Below the pieces are notes generated by a model. The model did no database searches, had not been told where the DNA came from, and saw only the letters and a list, made by a program, of their open reading frames with translations. From positions 1-49,866 of the IMG/VR virus record IMGVR_UViG_3300036800_000118: a stretch of DNA of 49,866 nucleotides; one strand, written 5' to 3'. Shown in pieces: positions 24,142 through 33,167 of this stretch. The position numbers and the translations under genes were made by a program. Numbering within the stretch: the stretch's first letter is position 1; each line of letters begins with the position of its first letter. The DNA comes from a virus.

Positions 24142-24585
24142 ATGCCAACCGACCTCACCGCGATCCGCGAGGGTCTCGCGGCGAACATCGCCGGCCTGAC
24201 CGGCATTCAGACGTCGGCGTATCTCCTCGCGAACCCGACGCCGCCGGCAGCGGAGATCGAACCCGGCCCGATCGACTATGACAAGGCCTTCGCACGGGGC
24301 CTCGATGACTGGCGGTTCCTCGTGCGGGTGTTCGTGGGGCTCACGAGCGACATCGGCGCTCAGAAGCGCCTCGATGTGTTCCTCGCACCGTCGGGGGTGA
24401 ACAGCATCAAGGCGGCGATCGAGTCCGACCCGCAGCTCGGCGGGGCATGCGATGACCTGCGAGTCATGAAGTGCACCGGCTACAAGCTGTTCGTCCGAGA
24501 GGTCACGAGCGCGGGTCGCGGGTCGCCGTTGGGGCCGCTGATCGGCGCGGAATGGACAGTCCAAGTCCTCGCGGAAGGAGCCTGA
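24142..24585 (+). CDS. Putative tail terminator / neck protein
   Basis: 147 residues. It starts with a helix (DLTAIREGLAANI), continues with strands (DWRFLVRVFVGLTS) and ends GPLIGAEWTVQVLAEG, the alpha/beta layout of tail terminator proteins that cap the tube at the head end. Assigned from size, order and pattern rather than a firm motif. Confidence 0.6.
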   Translation: MPTDLTAIREGLAANIAGLTGIQTSAYLLANPTPPAAEIEPGPIDYDKAFARGLDDWRFLVRVFVGLTSDIGAQKRLDVFLAPSGVNSIKAAIESDPQLGGACDDLRVMKCTGYKLFVREVTSAGRGSPLGPLIGAEWTVQVLAEGA

Positions 24586-24809
24586 TGAAAAGAACAGACC
24601 ACACGCGGAACCCGACCCGCCCCAGGGTGTATCGCGTGACCGGCCCGCAAGCCGTTCACGACACCCGGCCGGGTGACACGTTCACGGCTGTGCTGGACCC
24701 CGGCCAAGAGGCATTCCTTGTCACGGTCGGTCACATCGAAATCGTCGGGCGTCCGTCCGACGGGACTACCGAGAGCGCGGACAGCGCCAGGCAAGGAGAG
24801 CAACCATGA
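24585..24809 (+). CDS. Small neck-region hypothetical protein
   Basis: 74 residues, TGATG-coupled to the gene before and ATGA-coupled to the tube gene. A basic start and a beta-type core (PRVYRVTGPQAVHDTRPGDTF). Probably a minor structural protein. Not recognised. Confidence 0.55.
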   Translation: MKRTDHTRNPTRPRVYRVTGPQAVHDTRPGDTFTAVLDPGQEAFLVTVGHIEIVGRPSDGTTESADSARQGEQP

Positions 24810-25222
24810 AGCTGATCCTCAAGGACGCGGACATCAAGATCAACGGCGTCGACATGTCGGACCACATCAACAAGGTGACCGTGATGACGACGTTCAACCA
24901 GGTGGACGTCACGGCGTTCGGCGCGAGGTACAAGGAGATCGGGCAGGGCCTCGGGGACGCGTCGATCACCTGCGACTTCTTCGCGGATTTCGACGCGTCA
25001 TCCGTCGATCAGACGCTGTGGCCGCTGTCGCAGAGCGGGTCGATCTTCCCCGTCGTGGTGAAGCCGACGTCGGCGACGGTGAGCGCCACCAACCCGACGT
25101 ACACGATGCTCGCGGTCCTGTCGAACTACAACCCGATCGACGGGTCCGTCGGCACGGCGTCGGTCACCAGCGTGGTGTTCTCCAACGCCGACCAGTCGGG
25201 CGTTGTCCGCGGCACGGCGTGA
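24806..25222 (+). CDS. Major tail tube protein
   Basis: 138 residues with CAAGGAGAG upstream. Beta-rich with one central helix: LILKDADIKINGVDMSDHINKV, VDVTAFG, LGDASITCDFFADF, VTSVVFSNADQSG. Size, position before the assembly chaperone and tape measure genes, and pattern fit the tube-forming subunit of siphovirus tails. Confidence 0.75.
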   Translation: MKLILKDADIKINGVDMSDHINKVTVMTTFNQVDVTAFGARYKEIGQGLGDASITCDFFADFDASSVDQTLWPLSQSGSIFPVVVKPTSATVSATNPTYTMLAVLSNYNPIDGSVGTASVTSVVFSNADQSGVVRGTA

Positions 25223-25623
25223 GCGATCAGACGATCGTCCGGTTCAGCGGCCTGCGGGAGCTCGACCGGGCACTCGGCCGGGCTGACAAGGACCTCCGCA
25301 CGATCCTTCGCCGCGACCTGAAGGAGGTCGCGGACGTCGTCGCCGTCGAGGCGCGGCAGATCGCGCAGAGCAAGGGCATGGTCCGCTCCGGCGATCTCGT
25401 CCGGCTGATCCAGCCGTTCGCGCTGGTCCGCGGCGCCGGTGTCCGCTCGAGCGCGACGCATCGCGGCTACCGGTATCCCCGCCGCCTGGAGTTCGAGGAT
25501 CGCGGCAGCAGCGAGTACGGCCCGCACGCCACGCTGCTGCCGGCGGTCGAAGCGAAGAAGGGTGAGGTGTACGCCAAGGCGGAGCTGCTGCTGGACCGGT
25601 TGATGGTCGACCTCGCGAGCTAA
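25219..25623 (+). CDS. HK97 gp10-like tail completion protein
   Basis: 134 residues from GTG, GTGA-coupled to the tube gene. The sequence FSGLRELDRALGRADKDLRTILRRDLKEVADVVA is the helical start of the HK97 gp10 family, ending with a helical YAKAELLLDRLM. It usually lies before the tube gene; here it follows it, a small order change. Confidence 0.7.
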   Translation: MSDQTIVRFSGLRELDRALGRADKDLRTILRRDLKEVADVVAVEARQIAQSKGMVRSGDLVRLIQPFALVRGAGVRSSATHRGYRYPRRLEFEDRGSSEYGPHATLLPAVEAKKGEVYAKAELLLDRLMVDLAS

Positions 25624-25633
25624 AAGGAGTCTC

Positions 25634-26112
25634 ATGCAGATCAAGGTTGGTTCGACGCTGTACCCGTTCCCGACCCGGCCGATGGAGCTCGGCGACCAGC
25701 GGCGAATGAAGCGCGAGTACGGGATCGTTCCCGGCCGCGACGAGCTCAACTATCTCGACCCCGATCATCTCGCCGCGTTCCTCTACGCGGCGATGCGCGA
25801 GGCGGACCCAGAGATCTCCGGTGAGAAGCTCGTGTCGCGGATCGATCGCATCCGCACGATCGACATCGTCGGCGACGACGGCGAACCGCCCGCGGCTGAT
25901 GGCGACACGCCAGACCCTACGCCGGCCGCGGCGCCGGCCGCGGCGGCCGCCGACGTTTCGAGCTAGGCGACGATCCGCGGGAGCTGTGGGGCCCGTGGAT
26001 CAGCGAGCTGTACGGCATCAGGCCGTGGGAGATGGGCCGGCTGACAGCCGGCGAGTACGAGCGGCTGACTGAGGACCTCGACGAGAAGAACGCGCGGGCT
26101 GCCGGGCATTAG
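25634..26112 (+). CDS. Tail assembly chaperone with -1 frameshift extension
   Basis: The first frame (25634-25966) encodes 110 residues ending in an Ala/Pro-rich tail, equivalent to lambda gpG. A second open frame, shifted by -1, continues to TAG 26110-26112 with ELGDDPRELWGPWISELYGI-type sequence, then PWEMGRLTAGEYERLTEDL, the usual gpT-like half. In-frame stops confine the slip to about 25900-25966. No canonical X-XXY-YYZ heptamer is obvious in this GC-rich stretch. The chaperone coats the tape measure protein during tail assembly. Confidence 0.8.
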
Positions 26113-26135
26113 AGAGGGATGGGGGGTGATGGCTG

Positions 26136-29100
26136 GTGACTGAGCGTGCGCTGGTCGTCAACTTCCTGGGTAACACCGCGGGGCTCGAGGCGGCGCTGAA
26201 GCGCGCGTCGACGCAGCTGAACGGGTTCCAGACGGCCGGGGCGGGGATGCAGAGCCTCGGGCAGTCGATGACGAGGAACCTGACGGTCCCGATCCTCGCT
26301 GTGGGCGGCGCGGCGGTGAAGATGGCGGTGGACTTCCAGTCCTCGACTGAGAGGCTCCGTACGCAGGCGGGCGCGACGCAGCATCAGGTTGACCTGCTGC
26401 GGCAGGGGATGCTGAGGATGAGCGGGTCGCTCGGCACGACTCCTGAGCAGCTGTCGACCGGCATGTATCACGTCGTGTCGTCGATGAACGCGGTGCTCGC
26501 GCCGACGCAGCGGGTGTCGGGGGAGCTGCAGATCCTGAAGTACTCGGCGGAGCTCGCGAAGGTCGGCGGGTCTGACCTCGAGGAGACGTCCTACGCGCTG
26601 GCGTCCGCGATGAACGCGTTGCATGCGCCGATCTCCCAGACGGGGAAGGTCGCGGCGCAGCTCAACGCGATCGTCGGCGCGGGCGACATGACGATGAACG
26701 ACCTGATCGAGGCGTTCAAGTCGGGGATCGTGCCGGGCGCGCACGAAGCGGGCCTGTCGTTGCAGTCCCTTGGTGCGGCGATGGCGGTGATGGGCGACAT
26801 GGGGATGCGCGGGTCGTTGGCCGGGACGAGGCTGCGGATGTCGATCGCGCTGCTGTCCTCACCGTCGGCGGCGGCCGCGAAGGTGCTCGACACGCTGGGG
26901 TTGACGGCGAAGCAGGCGACGAGCACCAGCGACGCGATGTCGATCGCGCTGGAGAAGGCCGGGTTGCGAACCACGCAGCTCGGCGCGGATCTGAAGAAGC
27001 CCGACGGGCTCGCGGTCGCGTTGAAGGACCTGAACGATCATTTGCGGGAGTCGGGGTTGACGGCGACGGGCGCGGCGGCGGTGATGAACAAGGCGTTCGG
27101 TGGCGGCCGGATGGGCGCGACGATCACGCTGCTCGCTCAGAACACCGACCGGCTGGGTATCAAGTTCGCTCAGATCGGGACTACCACCGGCCAGTTCGGC
27201 GCGGATTGGACAGCAACGACGGAGACGGCGTCGTTCAAGTGGCATCAGATGATCTCGACCGTCGAAGCGGACGGGATCAGGCTGGGTAACACAATCCTCC
27301 CGACCGTGCTGAAGATCGGCGATGACGTCGTCAAGGACGTCGACAAGATCGCGCACGCGTTCACGTCCCTCCCGAAGGGGGCGCAGGACGCGATCATCAC
27401 CGGCGGCCTGGTCCTCGCGGGGATCGGCCCGGCGATGAAACTCCTCGGGGTGTTCACCGGCGGCGTCGGGAAGCTCTGGCAGATCTCCGAACGACTCAAC
27501 GCGTGGGGCGCCGGGTCCGCCGACAGCACGCTCTCGTCGGGTGCGGCGAGGCAGGCGATGTCGTCGGTCGGGACGATGACCGTAGGGACGCTGATCGCGA
27601 AAACCAGCGTCGGCAGCGTCGGCGCGAGCGGCTACCCCCTCGGCGGGCCGACGTCGACCACCACACGCCCCTACACCCTCCCGGCGACACTACCGGCCGC
27701 GATCCCCGCGACAGTGCCGGCGGCGGAGACCGCCGCGATCGAGACGAGCATGAGCACGAGCCTGATCGCGAGCGTGAGATCCGGGCTCGGGACGGCGCTC
27801 GGTCATGGCCTGCAGGGCGCGATGATCGCGGGTGTCGGGTCGATGGTGTCGACCGCGGTCGGCGCTGCGATCCACGGGGCCGTCGGGAAGGCGATCAGCA
27901 CCGTCGGCACCGACGCCTCGATCGGCGCCGGGCTCGGACGGATCTTCGGGCCCGAAGGGACCATCCCCGGCGCGCTCGCCGGCGCGCTCGTCGGCGGCAT
28001 CACCACGTTCATCAACCAGGACGCCGAGGCGCAAGGCAAGAAGTGGGCGGACAAGTTCACCGCGAGCCTCCCCGGGAAGCTGACCACAGCCACCCAGGAC
28101 GCGCTCGCGAAGGGCGCCGCCGCCGCGCCGCCGCCGGCGGCGAACACCGCCGCGAACGCGAGATTTCAGACCAGCGCGCAGCACAGCGAAGCGGCAGATA
28201 GCCGCTTCAACTTCGGGTGGAAGCTCGGCAAGCAGGCCGGTGACGCGTTCACGCAATCGATGGGCGCCGTCATCCACCAGAGCCTCCCGGCGCTGATGGG
28301 GAGCATGGAAACGGCGCTGCATGACGTCCCGAAGAACGTGCAGGCCGCCGGCGCGCCGGCGGTGCAGGCCTGGCGTGACGAGGCCGCGAGGCAGATGCTC
28401 GCCTACGCGGCCGGGCTCGCGAAGAACGGCAAGCTGCCGCAGCACGCCGTCGAGAGCATGATCAAGGCGATGGAGTCGCAGTTCCCGGGGCTGAAGGCGT
28501 ATCTGCAGAGCTCCGGTGAGGGGAGCGCTCACGCGATCGCGCAGTCGATGGCGCTCGCGGACGCCCAGAAGAACCTCCGGGGGGCGCTCGACGAGTTCCG
28601 CAAGCAGTGGAACTTCTCGTGGCAGCTCGCGAAGTCCACGAACGACAACATCCTCTCGAACACCACCACCGCGATGGGGGACCTGAAGGGCATCATCGCG
28701 CACGGCACCCACGATCAGCGACTCGCTGCCGAGGCCGAGTACAAGCTGCTGCGCGATCACGCCCAGGACGTCTGGAAGCAGATGGCCGCCGACGCGCAGC
28801 ATGGTCTCGCTCACGCCGCGTCGGTTGCTACCGCGGCGCTGAGCAAGGTCACCTCCCTCTTCCACCCGGCAGCGCCGCCGGCGGCGCGGAAGGGGCATGA
28901 GCAGGGCGGGCTGGTGCAGTTCGGCCGGGCGGGCGACCGCGGGCGGGACACCATCCCGGTCGAGTTCGGCGGCGTGTCGATCCGCGTCGGGTCAGGAGAG
29001 GTCGGCGCTGTCCTGACCGCCGATCAGCAGGCGTTCCTGAACGAGCGCACCCAGGACGTCGGCGGCCTTCAGGGCGTCTTCTCGACGTTCACCCGGCCGC

Positions 29101-30680
29101 ATTACATGGCTTCCGGCGGTCTGATGGGCCTGCGGCAGCCGGGTAAGCCGTCGAACGATCAGATGGCGGCGCTCGAGCTGCTGCATCGCGTGTGGAACGC
29201 GGCGCGGTCTGATCTCCCCGGCGCGCGCGGCTTCCCGGTCACGACGTTCTCGAACACCGCCGGCCTGTTCGAGACGGCAGCCGATCCGAACGGGCAACGC
29301 GAAGGCCGGTCGGTGCTCATTCCCAACTGGGCTGCCGATCTGATGATCGGCAAGAACGTATCGAAGATCTGGCCGGGCGTCGGGAAGCGCGACGCCCGCA
29401 ACTCGATGCTGCAGGGCATCCTCCATGAATGGGCTCACTACCTCCAGGCGCCAAGTGTCCTGAACGCGGTGGGATGGGAATCGGAGGGCGGCGCGGAAGC
29501 GTGGACGGTGCAGTTCGCGAACGCGATCATGGCGAAGGCGGGCATCACGGGGTTCTCGATGCCGGGCCTGGGGTCCAACACGTTCGGGGCGTGGGTCAAG
29601 AAGGTCCGCAGCGACCTGGGTGAGGGCTGGGTTGACGTCGGGCAATTCACCGGCCGGATGCCGGACGGCACCCCCATCCCGAAACCCGGCGCGGCCGGGC
29701 CGAATGCGCCCTACGGAACGTTCGCGACCGGCGGGACGCTGCCGTTCGCCGGCACCTTCCACAACGGCGGGGTGATCCCCGGGCCGCTCGGCCGGGAGGC
29801 GATCGCCCGCGTCCGCGGCGGCGAGGTCATCACCCCCGCGTTCGCGACCGGCGGGATGGTGTGGGGAACGAACCCCACGACCGGCAAGCGCGTGAAGCAC
29901 TCCAAAGAGGAGTGGCAGGACATCTGGGCGACCTACCATCACAACCACCCCACCACGTCGACCACCACCACGGCCGCGGCCGCCGCGGCGTCGGCGCAGG
30001 CGGGGAAGCTGCCGGCGGGTCTCGCGCAGATCCCCTCTCAGAGCACCACCGGTCAGATCCGGATGGCGCAGCTTCAGAACGCGCTGCAGGTCGCGCAGAA
30101 CACCAACAGCACCGGCGGGCAGAAGAAGGCACTCACCGGCGAGGTCGCGCTCGAGCGCGCCTGGCTCGCCGAGGACAAGAAGCGCCTTGCGCAGATCAAC
30201 CGGGCGCTCGACGGTCACCCCTCCCGCACGCAGCGCAGCACGCTGTCGCAGGACAAGCTCGCGATGCTGCAGGAAATCGGCGCCATCGAGGGGAACATCG
30301 GGTCCGCGAGCTCGTCGCTGCTGAACATCGCGACGGGCGGCTCGAGCGGCACCGGCACGAGCGCGTCCACCTCCCAGTTCGACCTTGCGCCCGCCGGCGG
30401 CGGCGTGAAGCTCCCCACCGCCTACGACGTCAGCAGGGTCGACCGGCCGCCCGCCCATCAAGGACTGTACGGGCAGCCCGCCGGGCCCGCACGGGTCGTC
30501 GCGTCAGGCGCCGGCGCCGCCCATTCGGGTGGAGCGCCGGCGCACGTCGTGAACAACACGCCGATCACTGTGTATGTGGCGCATGAGGGTGATGTGCCGA
30601 AGGTCGCGGATGCCATCGATCGGGCTACCGGCAGCCGCCTCCACGCCCGCCTGCGCAGCACCGGCCTCCGCGGAACATGA
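26136..30680 (+). CDS. Tape measure protein with embedded HExxH motif
   Basis: 1514 residues from GTG 26136, predicting a tail roughly 220-230 nm long by the usual 0.15 nm per residue. The N-terminal core (LSTGMYHVVSSMNAV, AKVGGSDLEETSYALASAMN) is of the PhageMin_Tail type. Hydrophobic segments lie around residues 420-445 and 555-585. A separate region at about 1020-1180 has His1097-Glu-Trp-Ala-His1101 with acidic residues about 17 further on (GWESEGGAEAW), resembling a zinc metallopeptidase site. The C-terminus (AHEGDVPKVADAIDRATGS) resembles part of the capsid protease N-terminus. Confidence 0.93.
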   Translation: MTERALVVNFLGNTAGLEAALKRASTQLNGFQTAGAGMQSLGQSMTRNLTVPILAVGGAAVKMAVDFQSSTERLRTQAGATQHQVDLLRQGMLRMSGSLGTTPEQLSTGMYHVVSSMNAVLAPTQRVSGELQILKYSAELAKVGGSDLEETSYALASAMNALHAPISQTGKVAAQLNAIVGAGDMTMNDLIEAFKSGIVPGAHEAGLSLQSLGAAMAVMGDMGMRGSLAGTRLRMSIALLSSPSAAAAKVLDTLGLTAKQATSTSDAMSIALEKAGLRTTQLGADLKKPDGLAVALKDLNDHLRESGLTATGAAAVMNKAFGGGRMGATITLLAQNTDRLGIKFAQIGTTTGQFGADWTATTETASFKWHQMISTVEADGIRLGNTILPTVLKIGDDVVKDVDKIAHAFTSLPKGAQDAIITGGLVLAGIGPAMKLLGVFTGGVGKLWQISERLNAWGAGSADSTLSSGAARQAMSSVGTMTVGTLIAKTSVGSVGASGYPLGGPTSTTTRPYTLPATLPAAIPATVPAAETAAIETSMSTSLIASVRSGLGTALGHGLQGAMIAGVGSMVSTAVGAAIHGAVGKAISTVGTDASIGAGLGRIFGPEGTIPGALAGALVGGITTFINQDAEAQGKKWADKFTASLPGKLTTATQDALAKGAAAAPPPAANTAANARFQTSAQHSEAADSRFNFGWKLGKQAGDAFTQSMGAVIHQSLPALMGSMETALHDVPKNVQAAGAPAVQAWRDEAARQMLAYAAGLAKNGKLPQHAVESMIKAMESQFPGLKAYLQSSGEGSAHAIAQSMALADAQKNLRGALDEFRKQWNFSWQLAKSTNDNILSNTTTAMGDLKGIIAHGTHDQRLAAEAEYKLLRDHAQDVWKQMAADAQHGLAHAASVATAALSKVTSLFHPAAPPAARKGHEQGGLVQFGRAGDRGRDTIPVEFGGVSIRVGSGEVGAVLTADQQAFLNERTQDVGGLQGVFSTFTRPHYMASGGLMGLRQPGKPSNDQMAALELLHRVWNAARSDLPGARGFPVTTFSNTAGLFETAADPNGQREGRSVLIPNWAADLMIGKNVSKIWPGVGKRDARNSMLQGILHEWAHYLQAPSVLNAVGWESEGGAEAWTVQFANAIMAKAGITGFSMPGLGSNTFGAWVKKVRSDLGEGWVDVGQFTGRMPDGTPIPKPGAAGPNAPYGTFATGGTLPFAGTFHNGGVIPGPLGREAIARVRGGEVITPAFATGGMVWGTNPTTGKRVKHSKEEWQDIWATYHHNHPTTSTTTTAAAAAASAQAGKLPAGLAQIPSQSTTGQIRMAQLQNALQVAQNTNSTGGQKKALTGEVALERAWLAEDKKRLAQINRALDGHPSRTQRSTLSQDKLAMLQEIGAIEGNIGSASSSLLNIATGGSSGTGTSASTSQFDLAPAGGGVKLPTAYDVSRVDRPPAHQGLYGQPAGPARVVASGAGAAHSGGAPAHVVNNTPITVYVAHEGDVPKVADAIDRATGSRLHARLRSTGLRGT

Positions 30681-31096
30681 GCAGCCTCGTGACGTTCACC
30701 AACCCGGTGACGGCCGCATCCTACGCATGGGCGGCGAACCCGAACAGCGAGAACGCGGGGGTGAAGCAGCGGGCGATCGAGCGGACGTCGAACACCGGGA
30801 ACGCCGGTGTGGTGAAGCAGCAGGGGGATGACGGGCCGCTGATCCTGGACTGGCAGGTGATCGTGCAGACCGCGGCGATGGAGACCGCCCTGTGGCAGTG
30901 GTGGCAGACCTCGAAGGTGCACACCATCTACCTGACCGACTGGGACGGCGAGGAGTACGAGGGGCAGATCATCCTGCTCTCCCGCCAGCGAATCCCGTCC
31001 GGCGGGCCGCGCACCGAGTACGCAACCTACGAGATGCAATTCGAGGTGTACCGCTTCATCTCGGGGGTTCTCGCGACTGCCGGCGTGACTCCCTGA
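30677..31096 (+). CDS. Distal tail / minor tail protein
   Basis: 139 residues, ATGA-coupled to the tape measure gene. Beta-rich with a Trp-rich centre (METALWQWWQTSKVHTIYLTD) and C-terminal strands. Directly after the tape measure this is the position of the distal tail (Dit-like) protein that begins the baseplate. Assigned mainly from context. Confidence 0.65.
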   Translation: MSSLVTFTNPVTAASYAWAANPNSENAGVKQRAIERTSNTGNAGVVKQQGDDGPLILDWQVIVQTAAMETALWQWWQTSKVHTIYLTDWDGEEYEGQIILLSRQRIPSGGPRTEYATYEMQFEVYRFISGVLATAGVTP

Positions 31097-32691
31097 TGGG
31101 GTCCGTTCCCGCGCTCCTGAAAACACGGTGGGCGACCGGCGAGCTCGTCGGCGACGCCGCGCACTCCTGCGTGGTGCGGATCCGGCAGGGGTTCATGAAC
31201 CATCTCTACCAGAGCCCGGACATGCTCGACACCACCCCCGGCCCGGTGGAGCAGGTGTTCCCGGTGATCTGGGGTGGGGACAACGGCGCGCCGTGGCAGG
31301 GGCAATGGGTGCCGACGGGCGACTGGATCACCCTCACGAACGTGCAGAGCGCGAACTGGGTGCGGAGCTTCACCGATAAGGGCGGCTCGACGCTCACCGT
31401 CGTGATCGACAACATCGCGTTCAACGAGCAGACCGGCGCCGCAGGCCTCTACCACTCGATCGACCGAGGCTGGTTCTCCCCGACCCGCGGGGTGACCGTG
31501 ACATCCCGGCCGAGTCTGTGGGCCGCGAACGAGTGGGCGGACGTGTTCAACGGCGGCTATCAGGTCGAGCTGTGGGAGGGATACGGCATCGGCGCTGACG
31601 TCGAGCCCGTCCTCGACGACGCGACTGATCATTGGTCGGCGCCGGCGGCGAGCAAGACGTGGGTGGGGCTGATCGAGGATTGCGAGAGCGAGTCGCACCC
31701 TGATCACATCACCTTGACGTGCCGCGACTACTCGGTGCTGCTCACCGACCAGCGACTCATGGGGCAGAACAAGGCTCGCGAGATCCAATCGCCCGTCACG
31801 TTCGCCGCGGCCGGCAGCCCCGGCGCGGAAGCGAGAGGCCGGGTGCTCGTCACCGACGCGGCCGACATCGTCCGGATGATCCTGCTGTGGGCGGGGTTCC
31901 ACGAGTTCCAGGTCCAGAACTTCGGGTGGAACATCCGCGCGCCGATGACGTGGGGGCAGGACGCGTTCTTCATCGACGTCATCGACGACGTCCTCGCGCA
32001 GGGGAACTACGTGTTCTTCTTCGACCCTCCGACCGACCATGACCTGTCGATCGGAGTGCCCGTCTTCCGGCCCCAAAGCGCGACGGCCCCGCCGCGGAGC
32101 ACGATGCTGCAGATCCTCGATACCAGGCTCAGCGAGGCGCTGACGATCAAGTGGGACATGAGCAACCTCCCGTATGTGATGCGCTTCCGCGGCGCGATCT
32201 CCGGGACGGGGCAAACACTGTTCGCCGATCTCGTGAAGCGGTTCATGGGGACCTACTGGCCGCCATGGTCAGGCCACGATTACACCAACCTGCAGGGCAA
32301 CAACTTCTCCGGGAACTATCCGACGGGGAGGGTCGCGGGGGTCCGCCGGCAGTTCTCGCAGACCGACCCGTCGCTCGAGTCGGTCGCGGAGTGCCTGTTT
32401 GCGTGCATCCTCGCCGCGATCCAGTACGCACTGCAGGCCGTGACCGGCACCTTCCAAGCACCCGGTCTCCCCGGCGTCGGCCTTGATCAGCAGATCAGCG
32501 TGATCGACGAGGGCACCGGCACGAACACCAGATTGTGGGTCGCGTCGGTCGAAAGTCAGCACACCCTCGGCCCGAACGGGTCGTGGCACATGATGGTCGG
32601 CGGGTCCGTTCTCGATACCGAGGACATGAACCTGATCGCCCAGGATTACTTCTTCACCTACCAGCGCTACGTCCTCGATCGGAACGGGTGA
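31096..32691 (+). CDS. Tail-associated / baseplate hub protein
   Basis: 531 residues, TGATG-coupled on both sides. Mixed alpha/beta with LTNVQSANWVRSFTDKGGSTLTVVIDN near the N-terminus and DYSVLLTDQRLMGQ..EIQSPV in the middle. Size, order and the domain layout fit a Tal/gp27-like hub through which the tape measure passes. No peptidase or lytic motif is seen. Confidence 0.65.
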   Translation: MGSVPALLKTRWATGELVGDAAHSCVVRIRQGFMNHLYQSPDMLDTTPGPVEQVFPVIWGGDNGAPWQGQWVPTGDWITLTNVQSANWVRSFTDKGGSTLTVVIDNIAFNEQTGAAGLYHSIDRGWFSPTRGVTVTSRPSLWAANEWADVFNGGYQVELWEGYGIGADVEPVLDDATDHWSAPAASKTWVGLIEDCESESHPDHITLTCRDYSVLLTDQRLMGQNKAREIQSPVTFAAAGSPGAEARGRVLVTDAADIVRMILLWAGFHEFQVQNFGWNIRAPMTWGQDAFFIDVIDDVLAQGNYVFFFDPPTDHDLSIGVPVFRPQSATAPPRSTMLQILDTRLSEALTIKWDMSNLPYVMRFRGAISGTGQTLFADLVKRFMGTYWPPWSGHDYTNLQGNNFSGNYPTGRVAGVRRQFSQTDPSLESVAECLFACILAAIQYALQAVTGTFQAPGLPGVGLDQQISVIDEGTGTNTRLWVASVESQHTLGPNGSWHMMVGGSVLDTEDMNLIAQDYFFTYQRYVLDRNG

Positions 32692-33158
32692 TGGGACGCC
32701 CCGCAGGTCAGCTCGAGCGGTCCCTCGCAGCGCTGACGATCGGCATTCAGCACGGCACCGCGCAACGCAAGCGCGCGCTCAAGGACACCGTCACCGGCGA
32801 ATATGAGCAGCAGGTGCACGTGCCGCTTGACGGGAGCGCCAACACGGGCTGGGCGTTCACCGACGCGGCCGTGCAGTGGGAGATGCCATTCCTGTACGCG
32901 CCGCTGCAACGCCGCGTGCCGTTCCCCGCACCTCACTTCACCTACGGCATCGAGATGACGGCCGGGAAGGGCGAGCTGGTTGTCATCCACGCGCACCTGG
33001 TCGGCTGGACAATCACCGACGCGCAATGGTATGTCGGCGCGACCGTCCGGTTCGCGGTATGCGCGCCGAACGCGCTCGCCGCGTCCCCCTTTTCAGCCGT
33101 GGGGCATCTTTCCTTCGAGGGGTACGCGACGATGGCCGAAACCGACGAGTTCGCGTAG
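32691..33158 (+). CDS. Minor tail protein
   Basis: 155 residues. Beta-rich with Pro/Phe segments (YAPLQRRVPFPAPHFTYGIEM, AHLVGWTITDAQWYVGATVRF). TGATG-coupled to the hub gene. A structural role is inferred from its position only. Confidence 0.6.
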   Translation: MGRPAGQLERSLAALTIGIQHGTAQRKRALKDTVTGEYEQQVHVPLDGSANTGWAFTDAAVQWEMPFLYAPLQRRVPFPAPHFTYGIEMTAGKGELVVIHAHLVGWTITDAQWYVGATVRFAVCAPNALAASPFSAVGHLSFEGYATMAETDEFA

Positions 33159-33167
33159 GAGGCACCG

